NCBI GenBank assembly: GCA_016125285.1
Contig: WGMA01000007.1
Location: 52,017-116,016 of the forward strand
Reading direction: 5' to 3'
Length of the DNA: 64,000 bases
Origin: Phycisphaera sp.
Lineage (GTDB): Bacteria > Planctomycetota > Phycisphaerae > Phycisphaerales > Zrk34
Part shown: in pieces, positions 47,192 to 56,403 of the stretch
Layout: each line of letters begins with the position of its first letter
Position numbering within the stretch: the first letter of the stretch is position 1
The notes under the pieces: generated by a model
Told to the model about the DNA's origin: nothing
Databases searched by the model: none
Seen by the model: the letters and a program-made list of their open reading frames with translations, nothing else
Position numbers and translations under genes: made by a program

Positions 47192-50100
47192 GTGAAGACA
47201 CCGAGTGCGCAAGTGAAGAAGATCGCAGTCCAACTGGCGGCGGCATTCATCCTGATATTGCCCGCGCAATCAATGGCCGCGGATTCGTTCGCTGTGCCTG
47301 AGGGTGTCGCGAAGGTCATGAAGAAGTACTGCTACGAGTGCCACGGCGCCAGCTGGGTTGAGGCCGATGTGCGACTCGATGTCATCGCGACGGTCAGCCA
47401 GGACGAGCGGATCGGGTTGCTGGAGAAGGTGCAGGAGGTGTTGTACCTGCGGCGGATGCCGCCCAAAGACGAGCTGCAGCTATCGCAGCAACACAGAGAC
47501 ATGGTTGCCGGATGGATCCAGTCTGAGCTTGCCAAGGCAGGGCGAGCCGAGGCATTCAACCAGCGGATGCAGAGCCCCAGGTACGCCAACTACGTTGAGC
47601 ACGACAAGCTCTTCTCGGGCGAATACAAGGATCTCAAGGGCTTCACCTACGACCGCAAGTGGATGATCAGCGAGTTTATCTTCAAAGAGAAGATGAATGC
47701 TCTGCTTAGGGTCGGCGAGGCGAAGCGGACATCGGTGAACGGTAAAAGCGAGGTCGTTCGAGGGCACGCGCTGCCCTCAGAGATCGCCAATCCATTCCTT
47801 CTGCCCAGCCAATCGGGCGTGCGCTACTACGCGAACAGCAAGATGGGCAGCGGCCACCTCATGACGATGATCGGCAACTCCAAGTACGTGTCGGAGTCGA
47901 TGGTCAACTACCTGAGCGGACGTTACCCCGATTTCCTGCCGTCCGTGCGCGCGATCGCCGAAACCAAATCGAAGCACGAGGCGATTCTCAAAAGCCGCGA
48001 TCTCTACCTGAGCAACCATATCGATCGGCTCTGTGAAGACCTTTACGGAGGCGAGAACGAGGATTGGCTTCCCAGGTACTCGAAGATCGAGTTTAAAGAT
48101 GTCTCCGGCAAAGGCCTCATGTTCACCGGGGACCGGGCGCAGAAGCAGTTCGACAGCTTTCGAAACTCAGCCGAGGGACGCCTGATTGAGATGGCCTTCT
48201 TCCGTTACGCCGATGGCGCGAAGGGCAGGGAGGAGCTGATCCGGGCGTGTGAAAAGTACTGGTTCCACCTCGGCCTCCAGAGCAACCAGATCGAGAGCAT
48301 GGTGGAAAAACTGCAGGTGAACCTGGAAGACTTCCTCACGCGCTCCACTACAGATCGGGAGAAGCGGTCTTCCGCGTGGAAATTGAATACGCCGGACCTG
48401 AAGCCTGGTGAGTTGGCGGTCGTTTCGGCGACGATCAAGGAACTCCGCACGAAGGGTATGTCTTACAAAGCGCTTCAGAAGGCCTGCATGGACCATTGGA
48501 AAGCGGGCTTCGAGAAGGCGTTGGAGGAATCCAGCCCGCTGAAGGGTGAGCTGCCGCGAAACATCATTGTTGAACTCTACGACAAGATCTACGAACGTGA
48601 GCCGAGTCAGAGCGAATTGGCTGAAAACCAGGATTTGCTGCTGTCCTATTCCTCCAAGATGGGTGTTGATGACGCCATCACCAAGTTGACCCAGACACTG
48701 TTGCTGAGCAGTGAATTCATCAACCGTAATGAGTACGGTGTCGGGCAGGCGGATACGTACGGCCGACGCATGATGTCGCCGCGCGACGCCAGTTACGCGA
48801 TCGCCTACGCCCTGACCGATAGCAGCCCCGACGAACAGCTGGCACGCGCCGCCCGCGAAGGCAGGCTCAACACGCGGGACGATTACAAGCGTGAGGTAGA
48901 GCGTCTTCTCAAGGACCGAAGCCATGTCTACATCATTGACAACGTCATTCAGGACCTGGGTGGTGGCGACAACATCACGGATCAGCCGGTTCGCAAGATC
49001 CGATTCTTCCGCGAGTTCTTCGGCTACTACAACGCTTTGCAGGTGTTCAAGGATCAGACGCGCTTCGGCCACACGATCGGCGGAACGAGAGAACGCCTGA
49101 TCGCGGAAGCGGACCTACTGGTATCGCACATTCTTGAGAACGACAGGGACGTGTTCAAGGAACTGCTGACGACAGACAAGTTCTACGTCTATCACAACGG
49201 CGACAACGAGGATGTCGCCGCCTTAAGTAACCAGCTGACGGAGGCGTACCGCTACTTCCAGGAAAACCATTGGCGCGAATTCAAGACTCCCGCGGACCTG
49301 GAGAAGCACAAAGACTTCATCCTGAAGCACGGCGTGCCGGGACTGAAGTCAAAGAGCAAGCGGGGAGAAATCACGAAGATTGATAAAGATGTGTTTCAGC
49401 TCTTTATCAACATCATGGCCGACTATGAAAAGCGATTCGAGAACGGGAAGAACGAACATATCACGCCCTATTCCAATACGCGCGACACGTGGATCGGCCC
49501 GAAAAGAAGTCTGACCTATCCAAAAATGACCGGCGTTCTGGATCATGAAAACGTCACCCATTACTACAACATCGATCCGGACCACTGGGATTACCCGCCC
49601 GTTCAACCGTTCGAGTTGAGCCACCGAAAGGGCGTTCTGACCCACCCCGCATGGCTGCAGGCGTTCTCACAGAACGCCCATACCGATCCGGTGACCCGAG
49701 GAAAATGGATCTGGGAGAAGCTCCTCGTCGGCACCATCCCCGACATCCCCATCGGTGTCGAGGCGCAGATCCCCCAGGATCACACGAAGACCCTGCGTGA
49801 CAGGCTCGCCTCTGTGACCAAAGCCGAGATGTGCTGGCGATGCCACCAGTACATGAACCCGCTGGGCAACGCCTTCGAGATGTACGACGATTTCGGGCGC
49901 TACCGAACCGAAGAGGAACTGGAACACCCGGACAATGTGATCGGGAAAGAGGAAGTCAAGAAGAGGAACGTCAAGACCCATCCGCTCCAGACGATCAACA
50001 ATGGAGGGGTCGGGCAGGGCGAGCGGTTTTTCTACAAGACGCTACCGGTCGACACCACGGGGGTGTTGAACGGCACCGGTGACAGCAAGCTGGATGGCGA

Positions 50101-50335
50101 GGTCAAAGATGCCCCAGACTTGATGGATCGCCTCGCTGCATCCACCAAGGTGCGTCAGGCCTTCATCCGCTACGCGTTCCGATACTTCATGGGGCGGAAC
50201 GAAACGCTGTCCGATTCCAAAACGCTCATGGATGCCGACGAGGCATACCTGAAAAGCGGCGGGAGTTTTGATGCGGTCGTGGTCTCGCTGCTGACGTCCG
50301 ATTCATTCATCTATCGCAAACAAGCTGAGGAGTAG
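47192..50335 (+). CDS. DUF1592/DUF1588/DUF1585 planctomycete cytochrome (copy 2, enlarged)
   Basis: A 1,047-residue exported protein, the largest of the three paralogs. A signal peptide (about 1-29) precedes the first heme motif, CYECH (47-51). A region of about 220 residues near 260-480 (HEAILKSRDLYLSNHIDRLC, LRTKGMSYKALQKACMDHW) is not seen in copy 1. DUF1592-type segments (SPRDASYAIAYALTDSSPDE) lead to DUF1588 (RGKWIWEKLLVGTIPDIPIG) with a second heme motif, CWRCHQYMNPLG (881-892), and DUF1585 (RYFMGRNETLSDSKTLMDAD). Start: GTG with GAGG upstream at 47192; an upstream GTG at 47138 is possible. It is close in sequence to copy 3 (DVFKELLTTDKFYVYHNGDN versus DVFKELLSTDKYFVAHSGDN). Confidence 0.88.
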   Translation: MKTPSAQVKKIAVQLAAAFILILPAQSMAADSFAVPEGVAKVMKKYCYECHGASWVEADVRLDVIATVSQDERIGLLEKVQEVLYLRRMPPKDELQLSQQHRDMVAGWIQSELAKAGRAEAFNQRMQSPRYANYVEHDKLFSGEYKDLKGFTYDRKWMISEFIFKEKMNALLRVGEAKRTSVNGKSEVVRGHALPSEIANPFLLPSQSGVRYYANSKMGSGHLMTMIGNSKYVSESMVNYLSGRYPDFLPSVRAIAETKSKHEAILKSRDLYLSNHIDRLCEDLYGGENEDWLPRYSKIEFKDVSGKGLMFTGDRAQKQFDSFRNSAEGRLIEMAFFRYADGAKGREELIRACEKYWFHLGLQSNQIESMVEKLQVNLEDFLTRSTTDREKRSSAWKLNTPDLKPGELAVVSATIKELRTKGMSYKALQKACMDHWKAGFEKALEESSPLKGELPRNIIVELYDKIYEREPSQSELAENQDLLLSYSSKMGVDDAITKLTQTLLLSSEFINRNEYGVGQADTYGRRMMSPRDASYAIAYALTDSSPDEQLARAAREGRLNTRDDYKREVERLLKDRSHVYIIDNVIQDLGGGDNITDQPVRKIRFFREFFGYYNALQVFKDQTRFGHTIGGTRERLIAEADLLVSHILENDRDVFKELLTTDKFYVYHNGDNEDVAALSNQLTEAYRYFQENHWREFKTPADLEKHKDFILKHGVPGLKSKSKRGEITKIDKDVFQLFINIMADYEKRFENGKNEHITPYSNTRDTWIGPKRSLTYPKMTGVLDHENVTHYYNIDPDHWDYPPVQPFELSHRKGVLTHPAWLQAFSQNAHTDPVTRGKWIWEKLLVGTIPDIPIGVEAQIPQDHTKTLRDRLASVTKAEMCWRCHQYMNPLGNAFEMYDDFGRYRTEEELEHPDNVIGKEEVKKRNVKTHPLQTINNGGVGQGERFFYKTLPVDTTGVLNGTGDSKLDGEVKDAPDLMDRLAASTKVRQAFIRYAFRYFMGRNETLSDSKTLMDADEAYLKSGGSFDAVVVSLLTSDSFIYRKQAEE

Positions 50336-50338
50336 GTC

Positions 50339-51724
50339 ATGAACAGTAGACGAAGCTTTCTGAAGGCGTCCATGCTCGGGGCCGGTGTCTGTGCTTTCGG
50401 TCCGTCGTTCGACGCCCTCGGGGCCGGCGCCGGTGGCAACTCCTTTCCGAAACGCTTTGTATTCATGCGCGTCGGCAATGGTGTGTGGCCCGAAAAGCTG
50501 TCACTGCCGACGTTCTCCGATGACTTGAAGGAGAAGGATGCGAACAAGCAGGCGTTGGAAGTGGATCTGGGCAAGCACGAACTCCCCGATTATCTGACGT
50601 GCCTGAATGACCACAAGGAACACATGGCGATCCTGCAGGGCATGTCGAGCAGGATGTCCCCAAACGGCCACCACTCCTATCAGGGCGTGATGGGCTTGTT
50701 CAAGACGAACGAGGGCGCCGTCAGTACTTTGAAGCGAGCCTCGATCGATTACGAATTGGCCAAGCTGTTTCCGTCTCCGTTGGGGCACGTGGAACTTTCG
50801 TTCGCCTCCGAGCGAAAAGGCATAGTGGACGGGTGGTCTGTGCCCGCTCCCTATCAGAAGAACTTCTGCTACGCGGACCCCATCACGGCGTACAACAACC
50901 TGTTCCAGTGCGTGCTGGATCCCGAGTCGCTGAAGCTGGACATCGAGATGTTCGACCATATCCGCAAGACCGAGATCCGGGAGGTCGCTTCGGTTCGCGG
51001 CGCGGACAAGCTTGCTCAGGAGAACCACGTCCGCACGCTGGATTCGATCCGCAAGCGAAACGACGAACTGTTGAAGATGAGCGGGAAGATCGCCTCTCTG
51101 ATGCCGGATCGGGAAATGGTCTATGCCAATGGACACGATGGCGCATTCAGCGTGGACAGGCAGCGTGCAATGGCGGAGATCCTGGCTTCCATTCTGGTGA
51201 CCGGCTTGACCAATGTTGTGACCTACACGATCGACAATCTCGATTTCCATCAGACCGGCCTGCCCGGCCTGGAGCAGTCCCGGATCCACAATCACACCAT
51301 CGGGCACGGCGAGTCCGTCCAGGGCGTCGATGCAGGAGAAATCCGAAAGCGCGTGCGCGTCCATCATTTCAATCTGATGAAGACCATTGTCGATCGGCTC
51401 AAGGCCCATCCCGAAGGCAGCGGCACCATGTTCGACAACACGATGGTCATGTACTTCCCCGAGGGCGGCGAGAAGCATCACGGCAATGGCATCGAATCGC
51501 CGTGGGTGGTGATGGCCGGGAAGAACTGCAACCTCGATATCGTGGGTCGCTATGTCCGATTCCCCGCCTTGGGTACGGAAGGTCACCAGACGCTGGGCAA
51601 CTGGTACACCTCGCTGCTTAATGCGCATGGCAATCCGATCAAGCACTACGGCGATCTGGACCCCACCATGACGCGCATGAAGCTGCCGCAGGAGGGCGCG
51701 ATCAAGCGATTCCTTCGGGCGTAG
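50339..51724 (+). CDS. DUF1552 family Tat-exported protein (copy paired with cytochrome 2)
   Basis: A 461-residue protein with a twin-arginine leader (SRRSFLKASMLGAGVCAFGP). DUF1552 blocks are present: RFVFMRVGNGVWPEKLSLP, MAILQGMSSRMSPNGHHSYQ, LTNVVTYTIDNLDFHQ, GTMFDNTMVMYFPEGGEKHH and ALGTEGHQTLGNWYTSLLNA. The start is three bases after the cytochrome stop. The gene ends eight bases before the stop of the convergent XylR-like regulator, with no room for a terminator. Function unknown; coupling to a diheme protein implies shared substrate or complex. Confidence 0.88.
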   Translation: MNSRRSFLKASMLGAGVCAFGPSFDALGAGAGGNSFPKRFVFMRVGNGVWPEKLSLPTFSDDLKEKDANKQALEVDLGKHELPDYLTCLNDHKEHMAILQGMSSRMSPNGHHSYQGVMGLFKTNEGAVSTLKRASIDYELAKLFPSPLGHVELSFASERKGIVDGWSVPAPYQKNFCYADPITAYNNLFQCVLDPESLKLDIEMFDHIRKTEIREVASVRGADKLAQENHVRTLDSIRKRNDELLKMSGKIASLMPDREMVYANGHDGAFSVDRQRAMAEILASILVTGLTNVVTYTIDNLDFHQTGLPGLEQSRIHNHTIGHGESVQGVDAGEIRKRVRVHHFNLMKTIVDRLKAHPEGSGTMFDNTMVMYFPEGGEKHHGNGIESPWVVMAGKNCNLDIVGRYVRFPALGTEGHQTLGNWYTSLLNAHGNPIKHYGDLDPTMTRMKLPQEGAIKRFLRA

Positions 51725-51732
51725 ATGGGGTG

Positions 51733-52911
51733 CTACCACCGTTCGTTTCGGTATTGGCCGGGGCTCATGCCGACGTCGCGTTGGAAGGCCTCGCAGAGGC
51801 GTTGTGGGTTTCGGAATCCAACATCTGCGGCGATCTCGGCGAGCGTGCGCTCGCTGTTGGCGAGTTCGCGCTTGACGCGCTCGATGCGTACGCGGCGGAT
51901 CTCCGCGGCGATCGAGCGGTCCAGCGTTTGCCGGAATCTGTTTTGAAGGGTCCTCCTGCCGATGCCGATGGCGTCGGCGACCTGGTCGACCGACAGCGGT
52001 CTGTGGCAGTTGTCGGCGATGTGCCGCAACGCGGCGGTGACCTGTTCATCATCGACGCAGTAGAAGTCGGTGGACTGTCGAACGACGAGCCCTTGGGGAG
52101 GGATTAACGTCTCAACGGGTGGCTCGGCCTTGCGGCGCGAACGCTGCGCGTGGCGGGTCATCATCGCGTCCAACTGTTGCGCGGCTTCAAACCCGATCCG
52201 CTCGTATCCCATGTTGACACTCGTGATCGACGGGTGCGGGTGCTCACAGATGATCGGCTCGTCGGATCCCGCGATGATGGCCACGTCTTCGGGAATCCGC
52301 CAGCCCCGGCGTCGACTCATCTGCACGACCAGCCGGCTCGGTGAATCGCTGCCGACGAACACGCCAATCGGAAGCGACCACTTGTCCATCCACTGTTTGA
52401 GCGCTCGCTCCGTGCTCTGCCAGTTGCTCAGCGACTTGGTCGGCGTGGTGGGGACCTTGCCGAAGTGGCACACCGGGGTAATGTGACGAACGGCCTGTGC
52501 GAATCCGTCGCAGCTTGTCTGTGAACTGCGGCTGCCGCGCGAGACCAGCGCGGCGAAGTTGCGCAGGCCGCGGGCGAGGAGGTGTTCGGCGGCGAATCGT
52601 CCGGCGGCGTCGGCGTCGGCCAGCACGCTCGGTACGGAGTAGCGCGCCGGTGAGTTGGCCCACGTGTTCACGATGGGGATGCCGCGCCGCCGGCAGGCGT
52701 TGGCGAGCCGGGTGGTCGCGCGTGCGATGACGCCGTCGTACGGAACCGCGCCTCGGTCGTTCGCGAGGGTATGACCGGCGAACTCATCGATCGTGCACTC
52801 CCAGTCGTGCAGTTCGGCGTAACGTTGCGTACCCGCGAAGACACCCAGATGGCGGTGATAGGGCCAGTCCAGGTCGATCATTAACGCAACGCGTCGAGGG
52901 CTGTGAGACAT
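51733..52911 (-). CDS. XylR-like AraC family transcriptional regulator (copy 2)
   Basis: A 392-residue regulator with the same architecture as the one at 45833: a periplasmic-binding-like sensor (VALMIDLDWPYHRHLGVFAG, DGVIARATTRLANACRRRGI, PEDVAIIAGSDEPIICEHPH, ITSVNMGYERIGFEA) and an AraC DNA-binding domain at about 285-390 (GRRTLQNRFRQTLDRSIAAE, TLAEIAADVGFRNPQRLCEA, GMSPGQYRN). The two share many identical positions throughout and are recent paralogs. It is divergent from the DUF6288-like gene, which it likely controls. It may respond to a sugar. Confidence 0.88.
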   Translation of the reverse strand: MSHSPRRVALMIDLDWPYHRHLGVFAGTQRYAELHDWECTIDEFAGHTLANDRGAVPYDGVIARATTRLANACRRRGIPIVNTWANSPARYSVPSVLADADAAGRFAAEHLLARGLRNFAALVSRGSRSSQTSCDGFAQAVRHITPVCHFGKVPTTPTKSLSNWQSTERALKQWMDKWSLPIGVFVGSDSPSRLVVQMSRRRGWRIPEDVAIIAGSDEPIICEHPHPSITSVNMGYERIGFEAAQQLDAMMTRHAQRSRRKAEPPVETLIPPQGLVVRQSTDFYCVDDEQVTAALRHIADNCHRPLSVDQVADAIGIGRRTLQNRFRQTLDRSIAAEIRRVRIERVKRELANSERTLAEIAADVGFRNPQRLCEAFQRDVGMSPGQYRNERW

Positions 52912-52918
52912 CGTTTGG

Positions 52919-52977
52919 ATTGCCGCTTAACGGAATAAAATTGCCAGAAACCGTAATTATCTCGCCGTTACGATAAC
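52919..52977. promoter_or_regulatory. Direct repeats (ATTGCC) and GTTA-CGA-TAAC dyad in divergent promoter region
   Basis: ATTGCC occurs at 52919-52924 and again at 52940-52945, a 21-bp spacing (two helical turns) typical for AraC-type dimers. A GTTA-CGA-TAAC palindrome follows at 52967-52977. These lie just upstream of the XylR-like start and may control both divergent genes. Confidence 0.45.
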
Positions 52978-53134
52978 CGTGCAGGCCGTCCGCCGCAATA
53001 CGTGGCTGCATCCATGGGCGGCCGTCAGACGCGGCGCGATCCCGAGCGCAAAGCCGGACGACGTGGCGGGCGCCACGGCCAAACGAAGCAATCCGGCTTC
53101 CACAGGTGAATGAATCTGCCTGGAGTCAACGCCC

Positions 53135-55555
53135 ATGTTCAAACAGCCCCTTCGGCTTTCATGCGTCCTGCTCATCGCTTGTGTGATCCCCGCAACAGCG
53201 GCGAAGAACGACGATCAACCGCCGGATTTCACGAAGGGGGACAAGATGACCGGTAAGGTCATCTGGGCGTTCGGTCCGACGGGGGCGTACGGTTCGATCT
53301 GGTCGAATCGTTACGACACTGCCGGCGTCACCCAGATGTATGTCACGAAGGTGGACCCGGACTCGCCCGCTTCGGGCAAGCTGCAGAAGGACGACGTGAT
53401 TCTCGGCTCGGGCTCGCCGTTTCGGCACGACGTTCGCAAGGAATTCGCCGCCGCGATCACCGAGGCCGAGAAGTTGGAGAACAACGGCAAGCTCGAGTTG
53501 ACCGTCTGGCGGAAGGGCAAGACATCGCGGGTCACGTTGCAGCTGCGACCAATGGGGACCTACAGCGAAACATCGCCGGTCGAGTGCGAAAAGACCGAAC
53601 GCATCATTGAAGCCGCGTGCGCGTACATCGAGAAGCACGGCCTGACGAATGGGATCGCCGGGCAGATCGATGCGCTGGGCCTGTTGGCGACGGGCGACAA
53701 GAAATACCTGCCGATGGTCCGCGAGTATGCCCGCGGCATGGGTGATCCGAATCTCAAACTCGATCTGTCGCCCGGCAAGAAGGCGTGGACGTGGGGGTAC
53801 GCGAATCTCTTCCTGGCCGAGTACTACCTGGCGACCGGCGACGAGTACGTCCTGCCGGCGATCAAGGAGTACACGACGAAGATCGCGATGGGGCAGAGCC
53901 GGGTCGGGACGTGGGGGCACGGGATGGCGATCCCGGATTCGACCGATGGCGAATTCAGGCACGGCATTCTCGATGGATACGGCGCGCTGAATCAGGCGGG
54001 GCTCGGCTGCGCGATCTCGCTGGTGCTCGGTCGCAAGTGCGGCGTGAAGGCGCCGGTTGTCGATCAGGCGATCGATCGGGCCGCGGCGTTCTTCCGATAC
54101 TACGTCGACAAGGGCTCGGTTCCCTACGGCGATCACGGCCCATGGATGCATCACGCGAGCAACGGTAAGTCGTCGGCCACCGCGGTCTTCTTCGACCTGC
54201 TCGGCGACGCCGAGGCGGCGGCCTTCTTTTCGCGCATGACCCTGGCTTCGTACAACGATCGCGAGAGAGGGCACACGGGCAACTTCTGGTCCTTCCTGTG
54301 GGGCGGTTTGGGCGCCGCCGTCGCCGGCGACGAAGCGGAGTCGGCGTATCTCAAGGAACTGCGTTGGTTCTACGAGCTGGAGCGTCGCTCGACGGGCGAC
54401 TTTGTTTACCAGGGACAGCTCGCATCGGACCCGAACAAGTATCGCAACTGGAGCTGTACGGGGGCACGCCTGCTGCACTACTGCGCGCCGCGCAGAAAGC
54501 TTCAGATCACCGGCAACGCCGGACGCGCCGCCAAGCCGCTTGGCGGCAGTGAGCTTCAGGCGGTCGTCGAAGCCGGGCGTGACGGCTCGCTCGAAGGCAA
54601 ATCGACCGAGGAGTTGCTGGCGATGTTGCACAGCTGGTCGCCGGTCGTTCGGCGAAGCGCCGCGGAGGCCCTGGGCGACAGGGAGGAAGACGTCACCAAG
54701 CAACTGGTGGCCATGCTGCAGAGCGGTGACCGGTACGCCCGGTACGGCGCCTGCGAAGGGCTGCGTTGCGCCGGCCGCGATTCGAAGGAAGCGGCCGACG
54801 CGCTGGTCAGGCACGGATTGGAATCCGACGATCCGACGTTGCAGTACCACGCGATGTACGCGTTCACCTTGAATGAGCGAGGCGGCAAGGGCATGACGGG
54901 GGTCGCGCTCGTGGCGTTGCCCGCGTTGCTCAAGCTCGCCTGTCGTCTGGACCCCGCAGACCCGCTCAATCTGCCGTTGGCGAACGTCCTGTTCTACAGC
55001 GGCAGGGTCGATCCGGTGCGGTCGGTCTGCGGCCGCGGGAACAACCTCGACAAGGTGGACCGCCAGCTACTGGTCGAAGCCACGCGCTCCCTGCTCAAGG
55101 CGACAAACGGATCGGTGCGGTCGATGACCTCCGGCGCGGTATACCCGCATCTGACTCCCGAGGAATTGAAGTCGCTGTGGGCCGACGTCTACGTCGCAAC
55201 GACCGAACGCGCGCCGAGCGGCGTGATGTTCGCCGACGGCGTGCGCACCAACGGTATCGAACTGATGGCCAGGCACCACGTCAAGGAAGGCCTTGAGGCC
55301 GGCGCGAACCTGATCTCGGAAGAACGATGGGGATCGGATGGACGCCTGCAGGGAGGCGTGCCGGCCATGGCCGGGTACGGCGGCGCCGTGAAGGAGGTGT
55401 TGCCGATGATGAAAGAGGTCATCGAGAAGCGATACGCGAAAGACCCCAAGAACAGAGCGAAGCTGCTTGGCATCCTCGAGAAGGCGGCCGGTGAGCAGAC
55501 CCCGGACCTGACGAGCATCGCGCCGTACATCAAGCGTGCCAATGGGAGCGAGTGA
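53135..55555 (+). CDS. Secreted PDZ/HEAT-repeat protein, DUF6288-like
   Basis: An 806-residue exported protein (signal peptide about 1-23, ending PATAAK). Residues 35-145 hold a PDZ-like segment (VTKVDPDSPASGKLQKDDVI). Residues 150-450 are helical and resemble an alpha/alpha-toroid (GIAGQIDALGLLATGDKKYL, YANLFLAEYYLATGDEYVLP, GILDGYGALNQAGLGCAISL). Residues 490-600 contain HEAT-like repeats (WSPVVRRSAAEALGDREEDV, YARYGACEGLRCAGRDSKEA). This combination is annotated DUF6288 in planctomycetes. No catalytic activity is established. GGAG lies ten bases before the ATG. The stop overlaps the next start as TGATG. Confidence 0.72.
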   Translation: MFKQPLRLSCVLLIACVIPATAAKNDDQPPDFTKGDKMTGKVIWAFGPTGAYGSIWSNRYDTAGVTQMYVTKVDPDSPASGKLQKDDVILGSGSPFRHDVRKEFAAAITEAEKLENNGKLELTVWRKGKTSRVTLQLRPMGTYSETSPVECEKTERIIEAACAYIEKHGLTNGIAGQIDALGLLATGDKKYLPMVREYARGMGDPNLKLDLSPGKKAWTWGYANLFLAEYYLATGDEYVLPAIKEYTTKIAMGQSRVGTWGHGMAIPDSTDGEFRHGILDGYGALNQAGLGCAISLVLGRKCGVKAPVVDQAIDRAAAFFRYYVDKGSVPYGDHGPWMHHASNGKSSATAVFFDLLGDAEAAAFFSRMTLASYNDRERGHTGNFWSFLWGGLGAAVAGDEAESAYLKELRWFYELERRSTGDFVYQGQLASDPNKYRNWSCTGARLLHYCAPRRKLQITGNAGRAAKPLGGSELQAVVEAGRDGSLEGKSTEELLAMLHSWSPVVRRSAAEALGDREEDVTKQLVAMLQSGDRYARYGACEGLRCAGRDSKEAADALVRHGLESDDPTLQYHAMYAFTLNERGGKGMTGVALVALPALLKLACRLDPADPLNLPLANVLFYSGRVDPVRSVCGRGNNLDKVDRQLLVEATRSLLKATNGSVRSMTSGAVYPHLTPEELKSLWADVYVATTERAPSGVMFADGVRTNGIELMARHHVKEGLEAGANLISEERWGSDGRLQGGVPAMAGYGGAVKEVLPMMKEVIEKRYAKDPKNRAKLLGILEKAAGEQTPDLTSIAPYIKRANGSE

Positions 55556-56403
55556 TGAGCGCAAGCGTTGCACAACTTTCGACGTCGATCCGCCTGGCGC
55601 TGCTGGCGACGGTGGTGCTGTCGGCGTGGCTCGGGCCGACCGCGTCGGCGTCGAATCCGTCCGAACCGGCCAAGGTGTCTGCGCCGCGGGATGCCGAATC
55701 GGACCGCGTCGAGTTCCCCGGCGTCATCATCGATCTGAAAAACAAGTGCGTCGACATCGAGGCGTCGGTGTGCCTGGACCGCGGCCCACTCGAACTCATC
55801 GCCTGCACCCGCGGCACGAAAGAGCACGAGTCCATCGTGTCGATCAACGCCCGCCCGAAGCACGTGCACCTGGGCCTGCTGCTGATCGGCACGCGGAACG
55901 GGAATCCGGCGATGTCTCGTGAGGTCCCCGTCAAGGATTCGACGCCGCGCTGGATCGACATCCCGCCGCGTGGTGATCCGATCGAGGTGTTTCTGGTCCT
56001 GAAAGACGCGGCGGGGCAATCCGTCGAGCACCCGATCAGTGACTTTGTTATGCGATCTGAAGGTGATCGTGATCCGGTCGAAAATGGCGGAGCCCTCCAC
56101 ACTACGAACGACGCGAAACTCCTGAACTCGTTCGTGTTCGCCGGGTCGCACGTGATCAAGGACGACGAAGGCCGTTCGCAATACCTGGCGGATATCGAGG
56201 GTAACGTGATCTCGATCTCGACGTTTGGTGACGAGGTGCTCTGCTTGCCAGGCTGGAACTCGGACGTCAACGCCGCGCTGGCGTGGCAGATCAACCCCGC
56301 CAAACTCCCGAAGGTGGGCTCGAAGGTCACGCTGCGTCTTCGACCTTCCGTTCGCACGGCCGAACAGGGCAACGCGGTCGGAAGCAAAGGAGTTGTGGAA
56401 TGA
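55555..56403 (+). CDS. Secreted YdjY-domain protein
   Basis: A 282-residue exported protein (signal peptide about 1-31, ending PTASAS). The core (about 55-130) reads EFPGVIIDLKNKCVDIEASV, CLDRGPLELIACTRGTKEHE and SIVSINARPKHVHLGLLLIG, which matches the YdjY domain found in many planctomycete exported proteins; in E. coli ydjY lies in an operon of unclear role. Cys and His residues in CLDRGPLELIAC and KHVH could bind metal, but that is inference. Translation is coupled at both ends: TGATG with the DUF6288-like gene and ATGA with the cytochrome. Confidence 0.7.
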   Translation: MSASVAQLSTSIRLALLATVVLSAWLGPTASASNPSEPAKVSAPRDAESDRVEFPGVIIDLKNKCVDIEASVCLDRGPLELIACTRGTKEHESIVSINARPKHVHLGLLLIGTRNGNPAMSREVPVKDSTPRWIDIPPRGDPIEVFLVLKDAAGQSVEHPISDFVMRSEGDRDPVENGGALHTTNDAKLLNSFVFAGSHVIKDDEGRSQYLADIEGNVISISTFGDEVLCLPGWNSDVNAALAWQINPAKLPKVGSKVTLRLRPSVRTAEQGNAVGSKGVVE

